This document shows, piece after piece, positions 44,965 through 56,493 of a stretch of DNA of 64,000 nt; the first letter of the stretch is position 1; every line of letters begins with the position of its first letter. The stretch comes from Pyrenochaeta sp. MPI-SDFR-AT-0127 (taxonomy: Eukaryota > Ascomycota > Dothideomycetes > Pleosporales > Cucurbitariaceae), in NCBI GenBank assembly GCA_020747015.1, contig JAGTJM010000029.1, positions 186,001 to 250,000 on the forward strand, written 5' to 3'. Made by a program: the position numbers and the translations under genes. The notes below the pieces were generated by a model. The model ran no database searches. It was not told where the DNA came from and saw only the letters and a list, made by a program, of their open reading frames with translations.

Positions 44965-46086
44965 TCATATTCTCACAGCCTCGACAACAACAAAAGTCCC
45001 ACTTACCGCAAAGTCATCCCAATATCCACTTTCCTTCCTCTCATCATCCGGAAACACCAAGTCTTTCCACCTCAGCTGCAGCCCAGCCTCCGCCGCACAA
45101 CGCTCATAGACGTCCTTCCTAAATTGGAAAACATCAAAATGAAAGGGTGTATCACCGTTGACTACGACTCTTGCCTTGATACCAACCTCCTTCTTAGAGT
45201 CAGGTGCTACATAGGATGGGTCCAGAACGACAACATCCAAGCCGTACCAATTGGGCTTGTGTTCGCGCATTCTCGGATCACTCACATTAGTGGTGATTCC
45301 GACAAACTTTCCCCCGCCTTCTTTAAGGTTTGTTTGAATAACGCGAAACATGTTCGTTAGTTCGGTCTCGGTGCCGGCGTAGTTCAGGAACCACCCTGCA
45401 AAGACAATGTCGAACTTCTCATCATGCCTGAGGCTTCCAGGGATGCTACAGTCTGCAACAGCGAAGGTCAATTTTGGATTCGAGGACGCCGGGTATGTTG
45501 CTTTTGCGCCGTCAATCATGGTAGATGAAATGTCATAACCATGCACAGACTTCGCGCCCAGTGAAGCAAGAAGAGCCGTGAATTTCCCCGTGCCGCATGC
45601 AAGATCTGTAGAAGGTTTTGATCGTCAATCACACTGAGCTCAAATGCACGTAATGGATGACGCCAAGGGAAGAGATAGAATAAACGAAACCCCTATGCAA
45701 GCTGAGACAGACGATCAAGCATCTTGAGCCTGAGGCAGCAAGCTGGTGGAGAAGTCACGGAGTGCTGTGGGTTCGTTTGAGAAGGCAATATTTGGTGTGA
45801 CACTCCACGCTCAGATATATAGCACTTGACTCGTAAGAGCCTACTGACAGAAAGCAATTTGTTACGAACAAAAATTGTGAAGATCGTCTGGATGTGGAGA
45901 CTGGAGCTGCTGGCACGTACCAAGGCATGTCTTCCCCGTGATATCCCCCAATGCCGCTTTCACAGATGGTACCTCCGGCTCTGCCGCTGGCAACAATTTA
46001 ACGGCATTGTACTTGGTACCAATTTGGTCGTACTGGGTGTTCTGCGTGCTCTGTCCCGCACTCTCGACTTTCTCTTGACTCGCCAT
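44965..46086 (-). CDS. class I SAM-dependent methyltransferase
   Basis: Two exons, 46086..45921 and 45605..44965, give 268 residues; the intron of 315 bp is by far the longest in the window. Splicing joins GKTCL to DLACGTGKF, restoring the SAM-binding motif I (residues 55-63: LDLACGTGK). It is followed by GYDIS (motif post-I acidic Asp), VADCS and FDIVFAGWFLNY (motif II). The C-terminal half has beta strands of a compact substrate cap. Such enzymes resemble small-molecule methyltransferases of the Methyltransf_25 type; acceptor unknown. The upstream part (YDQIGTKYNAVK) is typical of the family N-terminus, which supports the first exon. No neighbour suggests a pathway. Confidence 0.87.
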
Positions 46087-46863
46087 TCCGACTCCAAAGA
46101 GAGTGTCTGGTGAAGATTTAAATTATTGTAGTTAGCGTGTCTTCCGAGTCGTTCACAACAAAGTATTGTTTCAATTGGCGAAGTTGTGCCCTGCAGCTCA
46201 TTAGATTGGAAAAAAGGGTAAAAAAAAAAAGCCGCCGAGAAAAATCACTGACGAAGCCCCCACTTCCACAAATGGTGTTTGTAGCCGCGCTTGGCCTCAT
46301 CCCACGCTTTTTGTTGCCCGTCTTCCTTGCGAGTCCCCAAACTAAAACTTGGCTGCATTAGCAGCGGCTCGGCAATCTTTGGTAGGAAACGCTGCACCTG
46401 CATGTCCAACGTGAGACAACATGCTCCGGTTTCGGTAGCCGCAGGAGGATTTCGTTGAGAAAAACGTGGAAAATGCAGGGCATGGGCTTCTAGGCCAAGA
46501 GTTGCTAAGCCGGCCGCCCGGCAGATGCATGGCGGCGACCCGTTCCGCGATTCAATCTGGGCATGGCTATTTTGCTGGTTGTACGAAAATTTTCAGGAAC
46601 AGCTTGTTCGACTCCAGAATTCCTGCTTCGAGTAGGTATGAAGGGGATGAATAAGTCCAATTTGATTTCACAAAAGACAACATGGAAATATTGAGAATAG
46701 AAAGTGTGTCAAAATGTATCATTCGATCATTGTCATGCTATTTGTGCATAATTGTCCGTATGTTGGAATATACAAGAATTCCTGTTCCTGTCACAAGTAC
46801 TCCACCTGTGAAGCCTGTTTCCCCTATATTTCTGTCCGTTACAATAGATGATTTTCAGAGCTT
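46087..46863. other. intergenic
   Basis: Promoter of the methyltransferase and 3' region of the transporter. Includes an 11-base A run at 46220-46230. No gene recognised. Confidence 0.5.
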
Positions 46864-48527
46864 TCATAGCTTCTCGATATCCCGCCTTTCGTGGGAGCTG
46901 TTGCTGGATGAGCCAGCATGCTCAAGCGCCCTGGCGCCGCCCTTCTCGCTGAAGCTACCATGCTCAATATCTTTCGAATCGTCCAAGTTGGCACCGACTG
47001 GGGCAGCTTCTTCAAAGTGGCGACCCTTCTTCTCAGGACCTAGTGATGTAGTTACTGCAATACCGATCACAATGATTGCAGTGGCAACGCCCATGACAGG
47101 TCCGTAGGCCGGAGACTTTGTTCCCTTGGATGTTGTGATCATGGTGGCTTCAGCAACAGCGTTGACAATCTGCGCGGAGGGCGATGAAATCATGTTTCCG
47201 AGCTGGTAAGTAATACCAACGAAGGAAGATCGGAACGCAGGGGGAGACAATTCGTTCAAATGGATGGGAATGACACCCCAGGCACCCTGAACGAAGAATT
47301 GAATCATGAAACCAGAGGCGGAAAGACCACGTTCAGTGGTTGGCAGAATCCAAGCAGGGATAAGGCAGCCAGAAATCAAAGCGGCGCAGACAATTGTGCG
47401 GCGACGGCCGAACCATTGCGAAGTGTATCCAAGGATGGTACCACCGACGCAGGCTCCAGTCTTCATGAGGATAGAAGCACGTGTAGATCCGGCAGAAGAG
47501 AGATGCTTGGACTGCTTCATGAATGTGGTGTAGCTGTCCTGGCTAGTGTGAGAGTAGAAGTTGAACTATTATGCGTTAGTTGTAGCTTGTAGAATATGGT
47601 TGGAGAGGCATACCCAGGTCATCAGGAAGATGCAGTAAACACACATCCTCCACTCCTTTGCAAGCATAGCCTTGGTCTCAAGCCAGAAAGCACCAGGAGC
47701 CTTCTTATGGCCAGATTTCTTCGCTTCGATGAACTGCTTTGACTCTGGGAAGAGTACTCGCAAAAAGCCAACTGCAATCGAAAAGCCAGCTCCAATCCAG
47801 AAGACAATCTTCCAAGTGTGTGTCTCTCCTCCAACGCCCAAGTTGGCACAGGCTGCAAGAACATAACCGAATGAGTATCCTTGTTGGAGGATACCACTCA
47901 TAAGACCACGTGCGTTGACACTGTAATAGTTAGTGAATGTGTTGGGTTCAACTGTTTTGGTATGACTTACGGGCAGTTCTCCAAGGCCATGGCAATGGCG
48001 TTGCCGTAGACACCTCCCATGAAGAGTCCAAAGAGACTTCGCACGGCAAGGAACTGTTGGAAAGTTGCAGAGTAGATGGTGGCGACTTGGAGAAGACCAA
48101 GGATGATCATGTTGAGCACCATGGGCCATTTACGGCCGAACTTGTCTCCGGCAAGACCGAAGAAAGCAGCACCAACGGAACGAAGGAGTAGCGTCAAGGT
48201 GATGGCGGTGGTGATGCTGGTGTTTGATTGCTTGTAGTGAGCGGCCAGCTTGGTGGTCTGGATGGAGAGAGCGTGAAAGTCGAAAGCATCGGCAGTCCAT
48301 GCTAAGAAACCGACCAGGAAGTAGAGCCAATCCTTGAACTTGAGCTGAGCGAACAAGCTGATGGGGTTCTTCAGAGGCTCAGGCTTCTGCCATTCACAGT
48401 GTTCCTCGCCATGCTCGTTGGTAACAACTACACGCTGGTCCCATACAAACAAGTCTTTGAAGCCCTGCTTGGCCGTGGCGAATGTGCCCTTGGCCAGAGG
48501 GTCGGCAGGTCGGTTGGTGCTCTCCAT
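46864..48527 (-). CDS. JEN-type monocarboxylate/proton symporter (MFS)
   Basis: Three exons, 48527..47971, 47920..47614 and 47565..46864, give 521 residues. Twelve-helix MFS layout with the loop 2-3 motif GDKFGRKWP. Splicing at 47565 creates NFYSHTSQDSYTT (290-302), the signature NXX(S/T)HX(S/T)QDXXXT of JEN1-family carboxylate transporters, whose residues are needed for substrate binding and transport in yeast Jen1. The expected role is plasma-membrane uptake of lactate, pyruvate, acetate or related acids with protons. The C-terminal tail (about 60 residues) is Ser/Glu-rich with RRDIEKL, a place where endocytic regulation is common. A TATATA lies on the minus strand about 116 bp upstream. 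Family assignment is strong; the exact acid is not determinable. Confidence 0.92.
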
Positions 48528-51096
48528 AGTGTCTGGGTGTGGGATATGTAAAGTGAGGACCCAAGAAGATAGCTGCCCTGAGAAAGTAGGTGCAAGCCCG
48601 ATTGCAGATGCTGGAGCAAGGACACGGGCGGCAGGTGCTCAATATATACCCGCGATCAGTTTGGCAAGTCCGTTTTTGCCTCGTAGTGATCTTATCGCTG
48701 CCCTTGCTAGTCATCTGTGCGACCGGACTAAGCATTGCGGTAAGCCAAGGGATGCCAAGATGCTTAATGCAAATGGTGTTGGACGATGCACAGTGAATGT
48801 AACCGCACTGAGGCCGCCAAGTGCACTAAGCATCGTTGTGGGCTACGCTAGGGCAGATGCACGAGTGAGGAAACAGAACGAGTTCCGGGATCTGAGAGAA
48901 CGTATCAGAGAAATTCCTCAGCGACGGGATCAGGGCATGGGCGCGGTGATCTCTCCACGGCGTTGCTGATTCCCCACGGGGTCCCATTGAATGTTGAGCC
49001 AGCTTCCCACCGCATGGTAATCCCAAAACGTGGATGCGCCCGAATACCCAAACGCAGTGGCTGTTGCACCGACAGCCCGGAGTGACACCGACCATCGTTC
49101 TGTGCGCCTTTGCCCCTAAGCTCCATGGCGTGAGAGAAGCCTTCCATCACTGTCCTTGTGCGAAGAAGCTTGCTGCAGCCACAAAAATTGGCACTGACCC
49201 CGCAGTGCGTGTCCGCGGGCGAGCATGCCGAAGCTTTCAAGGATTCCTTGTGCGCCGAGCAAAAAGAAGCGGCACATACGACGGCCAAGGAGAAGAAGCT
49301 GTGTGGCTTGCAGGCCGAGATGGAATGGCCGTCAGCCGAGCAACCTTGAGCAGGCTTCTTTCAACGGTCGTCGTTCGTGACCAAAGATGCGACACTGAAT
49401 GGGCTCTTGCGCAGCCTTCATGAGTCGCTGACAACTGGCGGTGAGAACAGTTGTCACAGTCCGCCTCCAAGATCCAGATGCCTTTCTGCGAGGCACTGAG
49501 CCCGAGTAATGGGAACGCCTCCTGGTGTGCAGCGGGTAGCCTTGTTGAGCTGCGGAGTGTTTCGAGCACGCGCCGCATGGAAAAACAACGGCGCACGAGG
49601 CGGAACGAGACCCCAGTGAGGACGGAGGTGGAAGCGGAGACGCTCCATCTTGGCTGGAGAAGAAGTGTATGAGATGGGCTGACTCTTGCTGCCCTGCTGA
49701 CGCGCAGGGTTGCCCGAAAAGGTTCGTCGAGGAGGAGGATTTGATCGGCTGTGGGATATGTGGGGATGACGAGAGAGGCGCTAGACGCTTCAACGGGTGA
49801 GTTGCACCCCAAGCCTCGCCAGCTCACGCCCACAGGCCCTTCGAGAAACCCACATGGCCTAGCGATTCTGCGCTTAATCATGACCATCTCGCCCATCTCG
49901 TCCAGCATAGGCCTCGCCATCCAGGGTCTTGGCGGGCATCCAACATTTATGCCTCAGTCCATGCAGTTGGGCCACGCGAGATGCTACCGAGCTCCAATCA
50001 GACGCCGAAGTCGCATGCACCACCTCTCCGCCACCAGCGACACGCTATGGCCACCGTTCATGGGCTGATTTCTCCACGGGGAAAGAATCTCCATACACTC
50101 CGAGTAATTATCGCAGAAACAACGGTTTCTGAACAGTGACCCAATCGGACGCCCTCGTGGCTATACGAGCATCTGACGCCTTTCCCGCGCACACGTTGCA
50201 CCCCAGTCTTGTCGAGATGCTGTCCTTTCGAGGCGTATTATTAGGACGAAGTGGACCCACTCATCGGATGCACTAGAACTTTTATCGTTGATTTGCCTTG
50301 CGTACTCCTCCGACAACTAGGCTCTTAGTGTAAGGCATTCCGACACGCATGCTCCGAGTCCTTGGCTCGTATGATTGCCGTCGGATCAGATCTAGGGTCT
50401 GGCTCCCAAACTCCAATTAGAGTTCGCATATTTAATGTTTCTCTAGGCCCTACATTCAGAATCCTCCCGGAAGCATTAGCTACCGCTAGGCCCTACTCTC
50501 AGCCTGCGGCTCTCACTGACCGCGGCCGGACTTCTCCACGCGGAGATTGGAAACACATGACCTCGTCACGATGCCCACCCGACAACACCCGCCCCGCAAC
50601 GAATTTTCCCCGCGAGTGGTGCTTGGGCACGATCCTCCAGACATCGTCATCTTTACCAGCAGGATCACCAGCATGCCATGGCTAGAGTGCTACTCTGTCT
50701 CCGCTCACACTGTGCCGCGTAGCCTTGAATGACGAGCCACATCATCACCATATTCCACAAAGCCTTGCTAGACCGTCCAAAGATTGCAAATCAGAGGCAA
50801 AAGTCGACGAACCAATGATCCTCAGGGGTATCGCAAATTTGCTGCCAAAATCAACATTGTCGGGCACTGCATAATGCTCTTCTACTGCGGACAACGACTA
50901 GTTGGCAATAGTCCACGACTTTGTGTGATGGCATCGGTACTTCTACAGACTCTTCTACATCTTTTCATCCATGGATTTTTCCCTGTTATGGAATGGTCAT
51001 TGCATGCGTCAATAACAACTATATTTGCAGCTCACAGAACAACTACCAGGTCTCAATCTCATCACTAAATCCGGCCTTTCTCCGACACCACATTTT
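48528..51096. other. gene-free 2.6-kb stretch, GC-rich
   Basis: Upstream of the transporter, with a TATA-like element at 48643-48648. Many ORFs of 60-227 codons overlap here in several frames and both strands (longest 49237-49920 minus), the pattern expected from high G+C rather than genes; none shows a domain, signal peptide or intron structure. The last part (50700-51096) is the 3' flank of the cupin gene. Confidence 0.5.
48643..48648 (-). promoter_or_regulatory. candidate TATA box of the carboxylate transporter gene
   Basis: TATATA (reads the same on both strands), 116 bp upstream of the transporter ATG at 48527. Confidence 0.4.
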
Positions 51097-52218
51097 TTAG
51101 ATCTTGATACCCCTTTTCACATTTTCGCTTCTACTTCTAGGGTAGAATGCCGACGCCCAACTCGTAGCATCTTGCATCAACTTCGCATCCAACCCATCTC
51201 CACCACCGCTAATGTACATAAACTTCGTAAATTCCGCCTCAGCCCAGTACGCAAATGTCGAGTTCGGCGGGACAAACACCACATCTCCATCAATAAGATG
51301 CGCAGTTGCGAACCCTTCGATTGAGACAGCGAGCTGTCCCTCCTCGAGCATGAACGCTGTTGCCTGTGTACTCACCATCGTGGGCGCAACAGCACTTTCG
51401 GGCTTGGGACTTAGCGTAATATGCCCTTGAGAAAAGAGGTCGTTTGTCTGCTGACCCATGACCAATGGCGCAATAATTTGATAAACACCGTTCTCCTCAT
51501 GCAGCCACTTCGGCCCATAGTTCTTCGCGATCCACACTGGTGCCTGATCGTCCACCGGAATATCATTTGCACCCGTATACCAATCTCCAGGGCCGGCTTT
51601 TCCTTCTTTAGCATCAGTGCGCGGCTGGAAATCCAATTGCGGATACACATCCCACCTGGGGAGATCGGAGAAGTTGAGGCCAGGCGTTACTGTATCGTTG
51701 CCGCCGGGTCCTGATACTGGGTTTGTAGCCACATTAAAGAAAAATTCCTCAAATCCACCCGGTACTAGCACACCACTCAGCTGGGTATCAGGCTCCAGCA
51801 TTATGAACGTATGTATAGTATTTGTCGGTATTCCTCCAAAGTCTCCCGGACCTAGGACTCTAGTCGTCTGTTCACTGGTATTCGCCTTGTAGGAGTCGAA
51901 ATTCTGGCCCCAGAGCTGAACCCTACCCTTTGCGGTATAAAAGTTCTCATAAGTCTTGAGATGGACGTGAGGAGAGAGACTGGGTGTTGCACCGATGCCG
52001 AAGCCAGGCCCGTTGGTGTTCATCAGAGTGAAAGCTTTGCCGCTGCTGTTACCAGTTATGGGAAAGGTATTCCATGTATCGCCGCTACCAAGAGCAATCC
52101 CACGGCCCTTTTTGAGCGCATAGGGCTGTGGACTTTGAGGAGTAGTGTCGACCCATAACGACTTGGCCAATGACAAAGACACAAGAGAAGAAAGAGCGAT
52201 GGTAGTAACAGGATACAT
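51097..52218 (-). CDS. secreted quercetin 2,3-dioxygenase-like bicupin
   Basis: Single exon, 373 residues. A signal peptide (about 1-19) is followed by two cupin domains. The N-terminal cupin has SPHVHLKTYENF with His84, His86 and Glu91, and IPTNTIHTF with His136, the 3-His/1-Glu metal site of fungal quercetinases (established for the Aspergillus enzyme). Between the cupins a Trp/Pro/Asp-rich linker resembles that family, and the C-terminal cupin (GQLAVSIEGF, DGDVVFVPPNS) lacks a full metal set, also as in quercetinases. The enzyme would open the flavonol C ring of quercetin with oxygen, releasing CO and a depside. Several N-glycosylation sequons fit secretion. Divergent from the CE5 esterase gene. 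Confidence 0.85.
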   Translation of the reverse strand: MYPVTTIALSSLVSLSLAKSLWVDTTPQSPQPYALKKGRGIALGSGDTWNTFPITGNSSGKAFTLMNTNGPGFGIGATPSLSPHVHLKTYENFYTAKGRVQLWGQNFDSYKANTSEQTTRVLGPGDFGGIPTNTIHTFIMLEPDTQLSGVLVPGGFEEFFFNVATNPVSGPGGNDTVTPGLNFSDLPRWDVYPQLDFQPRTDAKEGKAGPGDWYTGANDIPVDDQAPVWIAKNYGPKWLHEENGVYQIIAPLVMGQQTNDLFSQGHITLSPKPESAVAPTMVSTQATAFMLEEGQLAVSIEGFATAHLIDGDVVFVPPNSTFAYWAEAEFTKFMYISGGGDGLDAKLMQDATSWASAFYPRSRSENVKRGIKI

Positions 52219-52899
52219 TCTGATGCAAATGAACGGATTTGACTATTCCCAGAAGCGATTGAGAGCTGCAGATACGAAGGTTTTGAGTACTTGATCAAGG
52301 TAAATTGTTCTTCTAGTATGTACTTCATGCTCACTAAACTCAACTATGCAAGCATCGCGCAATCAGAAGAACATCCGACCTTGCAACTCCAGATTGAGAA
52401 GCCGAAACTGTAACCGAGAATCTTGTTCTTGACGGGTCAATCTATATCGTTGCATGGTTTTGGCCGAATGTATGCCTGGGTCCGGTTGTCATTTGGCGAA
52501 ACGAGTACATCAAACACCACCAGGGATAACCCTAATCTAGTAGTACGCCGCCTTCAACGTCATTGGACACTCTGAGAAGAAGCAAAATCGAAGTCCACGC
52601 GTTCTCCGGGGAAAGTGACACTTCTCGCTTATGACCGGGGAATATATGGCAGGGCCCCACCCTGTTGTACTCCTGTCCAATACCGCATTCAGCTTCCGAT
52701 GGCGCTTTCATTTCATTTTGCCAAAATACATTACTTTCAACTACATTATGTTTCTGGGCAGTTTGGAATATCAGTCGCATTGGATCACACACAAAGTTCG
52801 AAGGAAACATGATATAAACCGTACTAGACAGACGCAAAACGAGGCAGTCCGCACAGCTTGCCACCGTGTTAGACTTTGAGACCTCGATTGCATCTCGAA
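52219..52899. promoter_or_regulatory. divergent intergenic region (cupin / CE5 esterase)
   Basis: 681 bp shared by two outward-facing genes for secreted enzymes. No specific site recognised. Overlapping ORFs at 52532-52939 (-) and 52615-52879 (+) are not called. Confidence 0.5.
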
Positions 52900-53847
52900 A
52901 TGCTCTCTCTGATATTCGCCTCGGCGGTGCTACTACCATTCACCATTTCCACGCCTGTGATTCAGGAACGCCAAACTCTTAGCGGACCCTGCAAAGATTA
53001 TCATATCTTCCAGGCCCGCGGCGCCGGTGACTCTTACCCTGGCCTCCTGGGTGGTGTGCTATCACTCGTTTGCAAAGGCGTTGCGTCATGCGACTACGAG
53101 GACATCCTGTATGTTGGCACGTTTGACAAAGTGTGTAACAGCGTCGACGTGGGTGTTGTGAATGCTACACAACAGATCAGGAGTTATGGTGCTAGATGTC
53201 CGAATGCGAAATTAGCGGTACTTGGGCACTCGGAGGTATGTATTGTATTCGATAGGGAGAGTAAGAAGAAGAGTAAATAGTAGAGATCGAAGGAAGATAA
53301 TTGATGGCGTGCTAATATGTACTCAAAGGGTTCAGCGGTCATGGGTAACACGCTGGGTGGTGGGAGCACGAGTTTTTCAGGATGCACAATGAAAACTACG
53401 ACTGCCAATGCCCCAACAAGCGCTGCTTTCAGTCAAAGTAATTTCACGCTGATAAAAGATTGCAAAGAAAAACCACTGACGATCAATATAGTTCTCGCAA
53501 TTGCGTTGACTGGTGACATGCGTCACACCGCAAACCAAGCGTACAACATCGGCACCGGCAAGGCTAAGAATGGAGTAAGTTATCATCTCCGATCGGACTT
53601 GGCAACTCGTTTCTACTGTTACATCGCACTATTGTTGTACTAATACCGATACTACCAGATATGGCCACGCTCCGCTGCCGAACTCACAGGTCTCAATGCA
53701 TGGTCCTCGAGACTGCGCGCCTGGTGCGAAAACGCCGACCCTGTGTGCGCCGGCGGGAACGATTTTCAATCGCATGGAGTGTACTTTTCGAAGTTTGGAC
53801 AGGAAATTGCAGACTGGATCAGAGCATCGTTGGGCATTACTGCTTGA
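52900..53847 (+). CDS. secreted cutinase/acetylxylan esterase-like protein (CE5)
   Basis: Four exons, 52900..53235, 53329..53437, 53492..53574 and 53659..53847, give 238 residues. A signal peptide (about 1-18) precedes a cutinase alpha/beta-hydrolase fold. The nucleophile elbow GHSEGS (Ser111) straddles the first intron, and the catalytic Asp203 in ADPVC and His215 in QSHGVYF complete the triad, with the family's cysteine next to the Asp. The phase of every junction is consistent. The usual elbow is GYSQG; GHSEG is an uncommon variant. Substrate could be cutin, acetylated xylan or another ester polymer. It lies between the cupin and GH3 genes, all secreted. Confidence 0.87.
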
Positions 53848-54603
53848 ACAAGTACTCGAGGGGCTGGAATGATGGTTCGACGAGCCGAATGTACACTGTT
53901 ACATACCATTGATGGGAGGAAGAAGTACCGAAGTGTTGAGGAATGGCAAATGATCTGCAGCACGCTTGATTTTGCTAGCAGGTGGCAAATTTCTCTTAGA
54001 AATGTAACACCCTTCCTACAAATTCTATGAGGAGCTCCGTCGGCTTCAGTTCAGATCCCGCGTAGCCGGCAGGCTTTTTTCTTCAAAGGCACAGCAAAGT
54101 GTGAAGGATTCATTGAACATGCACAACGTTCTCTGCTTGCTCACATGGCAGTGCAGTGTCTAACCAGTTGCGCAACGAATAACCGTTCTGTCGTCGTCAT
54201 AGGTGTCTTAGTAAAGCTTAGCGGAGGCGATGGTCCAATCATCAATCTGCCGGGTAAAGATCGGGCGGGAACGAGGGATGGCTTCGGCGGTTTTCCACCA
54301 GGATTTCCCCACATTCCGCACTTGGCACAAGCATCGGCTGCAAAGTATGGCAATAGTGTTTTGCGGAGAGCGGAGCGGAGACGGTTGTTGTTACTTCATT
54401 GACACGACGTTCACCCGTAGAACTCTTCTAGTCGATCTTGGAAGATGGCACATCCTCGGCTGTGGCTTGCTGAGCCGCCAACTATCGTGACGGGGGCGTT
54501 TTTGGGACAAGTACAAATACTGGAGTTGAAGCTGCAATGGGTGGGCTCAGTAGCGCTAGAAATCGCATAACGTTGCGTGCCTATAATTTCCACTTTGGTC
54601 ACA
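53848..54603. other. intergenic, CE5 esterase to GH3
   Basis: 756 bp, with the 3' flank of the esterase and the GH3 promoter. The GH3 frame is open from a GTG at 54577, but its ATG is at 54604. Small ORFs on both strands lack features. Confidence 0.5.
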
Positions 54604-56493
54604 ATGGTGTCTCGAAATCGCAGTCAACGAAGGCTAAATGCCTTGACAACCCTATTCTTCGCCGCAACAGCAATGTCGTCGGCAATCCTCTCACCAGCTT
54701 CAAATAATCACCAGATTGCTTCTCGATCCACCGACACCGAAGCGTTGCCATATCGAGATGCATCACTCTCAGTCGACGAGCGTGTCGAGGATCTCATTCA
54801 GCGAATGACACTCGAAGAGAAGGCAGGACAATTATTCCAAAACATCCTTACTCAGGGCGCAAACGGCACGCTCGCAAATGGAACAGAACAATCCGTCAGT
54901 GTAAAGTTAATGACACATTTCAATCTCGCTGGGACTATCACCAACGTCCGCACTACCGCAGAATGGTACAACCGCCTACAACAACTTGCCTTGAACACAC
55001 GACTTGGCATTCCAATCACGTTGTCCTCGGACCCTCGTCACGCATTCACAAACAATGTTGGCACCGGATTCGCTGCAACCACATTCTCGCAGTGGCCGGA
55101 GACCCTGGGCTTGGCCGCAATTCGGGACGCAGAACTCGTGGAGACGTTCGCAAACATTGCACGTCAGGAGTATCTAGCTGTCGGCATCCGGTCGGCACTT
55201 CACCCACAGATCGACGTCGCGACTGAGCCACGATGGGCCAGGATCTCTGGCACTATGGGCGAGGACGCGAACTTGACAGCTGAGCTCGCAGTTGCGTACA
55301 TTAAAGGCTTCACGGGCGGAGAGTTTGGAAAGCAATCAGTAACCTCCGTGTCGAAGCATTTCCCTGGTAGCGGACCTGTGGAAGATGGCGAGGATAGCCA
55401 CTTCACCTATGGCAAGAACGCTACATACCCTGGAAACAACTTTGAACAGCATTTGATCCCATTCAAGGCCGCGATTGCCGCGGGAACCAGGCAGATCATG
55501 CCGTACTATTCGCGACCAATGGGTACAAAGTACGAAGAAGTCGCTGCTGGGCTCAACAAAGGCATTGTCACCGATTTGCTGCGAGGGGAGCTTGGTTTCG
55601 ATGGCATCGTTGTCAGCGACTGGGGTTTAGTTACCGACTCCATTATTGCCGGTCAAGATATGCCTGCCCGTGCCTGGGGCGTGGAGAATTTGACCGAAAT
55701 TCAAAGGGCTGAGAAGGTTCTAAACGCTGGAACTGACCAATTTGGAGGCGAGCAAAGGACTGACCTGATCCTCCAATTGGTTGGTAATGGCACAATCGGC
55801 GAGGACCGCATCGATGTTTCTGTTCGTCGCCTTCTTCGCGAGAAGTTCCTTTTGGGCCTCTTCGACAACCCGTTTGTCGATGTCGATGCTGCTGAGAAGA
55901 CAGTGGGACAGGCTGAGTGGGTTAAGATAGGCTACGAGGCGCAGAAGAAAGCATACACCCTGCTTACCAACAAAGATGACGTCCTACCTCTCAAGTCAGC
56001 CGAGAGCGCAAAGTTTTATGTTGAAGGAATCAACGCCACCTACCTCGAAGCGCGCGATTTGCAGGTCGTCTCTTCGCCTGCTGAGGCGGACTTTGCCATC
56101 CTCCGTCTTGAAGCACCATACGTACCACGTCCTGGCGGTTTCGAATCAAGGTACCACGCTGGTTCACTCGAGTACAATGCCACCGAACAGGCACGTCAAG
56201 CTGCCATCTACACGGCAGTCCCAACTATTGTTGATGTTTACCTCGACCGCCCAGCAGCTATTCCAGAGATCGTAGAGGCTGCTGCAGCGGTTCTAGGACA
56301 TTTTGGCGCCAGTCCAGAAGCTTTCCTAGATATTATTCTGGGAACTGATGGCTCAAGCCCACAAGGAAAGCTTCCGTTTGATTTGCCGAGGAGCAATGAA
56401 GCTGTTGAGGCGAGCAAAGAGGATGTGCCATTTGATACTGAGAACCCTGTGTTTAGGTTTGGACATGGCTTGAGCTACGCCGAAGATTGCTGA
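54604..56493 (+). CDS. secreted glycoside hydrolase family 3 protein
   Basis: Single exon, 629 residues from ATG 54604. A basic N-terminus and hydrophobic core (about 11-28) form a signal peptide. The GH3 domain begins LPYRDASLSVDERVEDLIQR and continues with KHFPGSGP, the substrate-binding KHF element, and the nucleophile aspartate in IVVSDWG (Asp339). A GH3 C-terminal domain follows, ending FGHGLSYAED. There is no fibronectin-III module. GH3 enzymes release terminal beta-linked sugars; both beta-glucosidase and beta-xylosidase activities occur in this subgroup. Many N-glycosylation sequons support secretion. The tandem position with the esterase and cupin suggests shared use on plant material. 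Confidence 0.92.
   Translation: MVSRNRSQRRLNALTTLFFAATAMSSAILSPASNNHQIASRSTDTEALPYRDASLSVDERVEDLIQRMTLEEKAGQLFQNILTQGANGTLANGTEQSVSVKLMTHFNLAGTITNVRTTAEWYNRLQQLALNTRLGIPITLSSDPRHAFTNNVGTGFAATTFSQWPETLGLAAIRDAELVETFANIARQEYLAVGIRSALHPQIDVATEPRWARISGTMGEDANLTAELAVAYIKGFTGGEFGKQSVTSVSKHFPGSGPVEDGEDSHFTYGKNATYPGNNFEQHLIPFKAAIAAGTRQIMPYYSRPMGTKYEEVAAGLNKGIVTDLLRGELGFDGIVVSDWGLVTDSIIAGQDMPARAWGVENLTEIQRAEKVLNAGTDQFGGEQRTDLILQLVGNGTIGEDRIDVSVRRLLREKFLLGLFDNPFVDVDAAEKTVGQAEWVKIGYEAQKKAYTLLTNKDDVLPLKSAESAKFYVEGINATYLEARDLQVVSSPAEADFAILRLEAPYVPRPGGFESRYHAGSLEYNATEQARQAAIYTAVPTIVDVYLDRPAAIPEIVEAAAAVLGHFGASPEAFLDIILGTDGSSPQGKLPFDLPRSNEAVEASKEDVPFDTENPVFRFGHGLSYAEDC

Noticed and set aside
48361..48969. 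202-codon ORF on the plus strand
   Set aside because: It is antisense to the first exon and promoter of the JEN-type transporter and has no family features.
49237..49920. 227-codon ORF on the minus strand starting MARPMLDEMG
   Set aside because: It overlaps other long ORFs in different frames in a GC-rich block, and has low-complexity Ser/Arg/Leu composition and no domain, signal peptide or intron structure.
54577..54603. Upstream in-frame GTG start for GH3
   Set aside because: Nuclear fungal genes start at ATG, and the signal peptide follows directly after ATG 54604.
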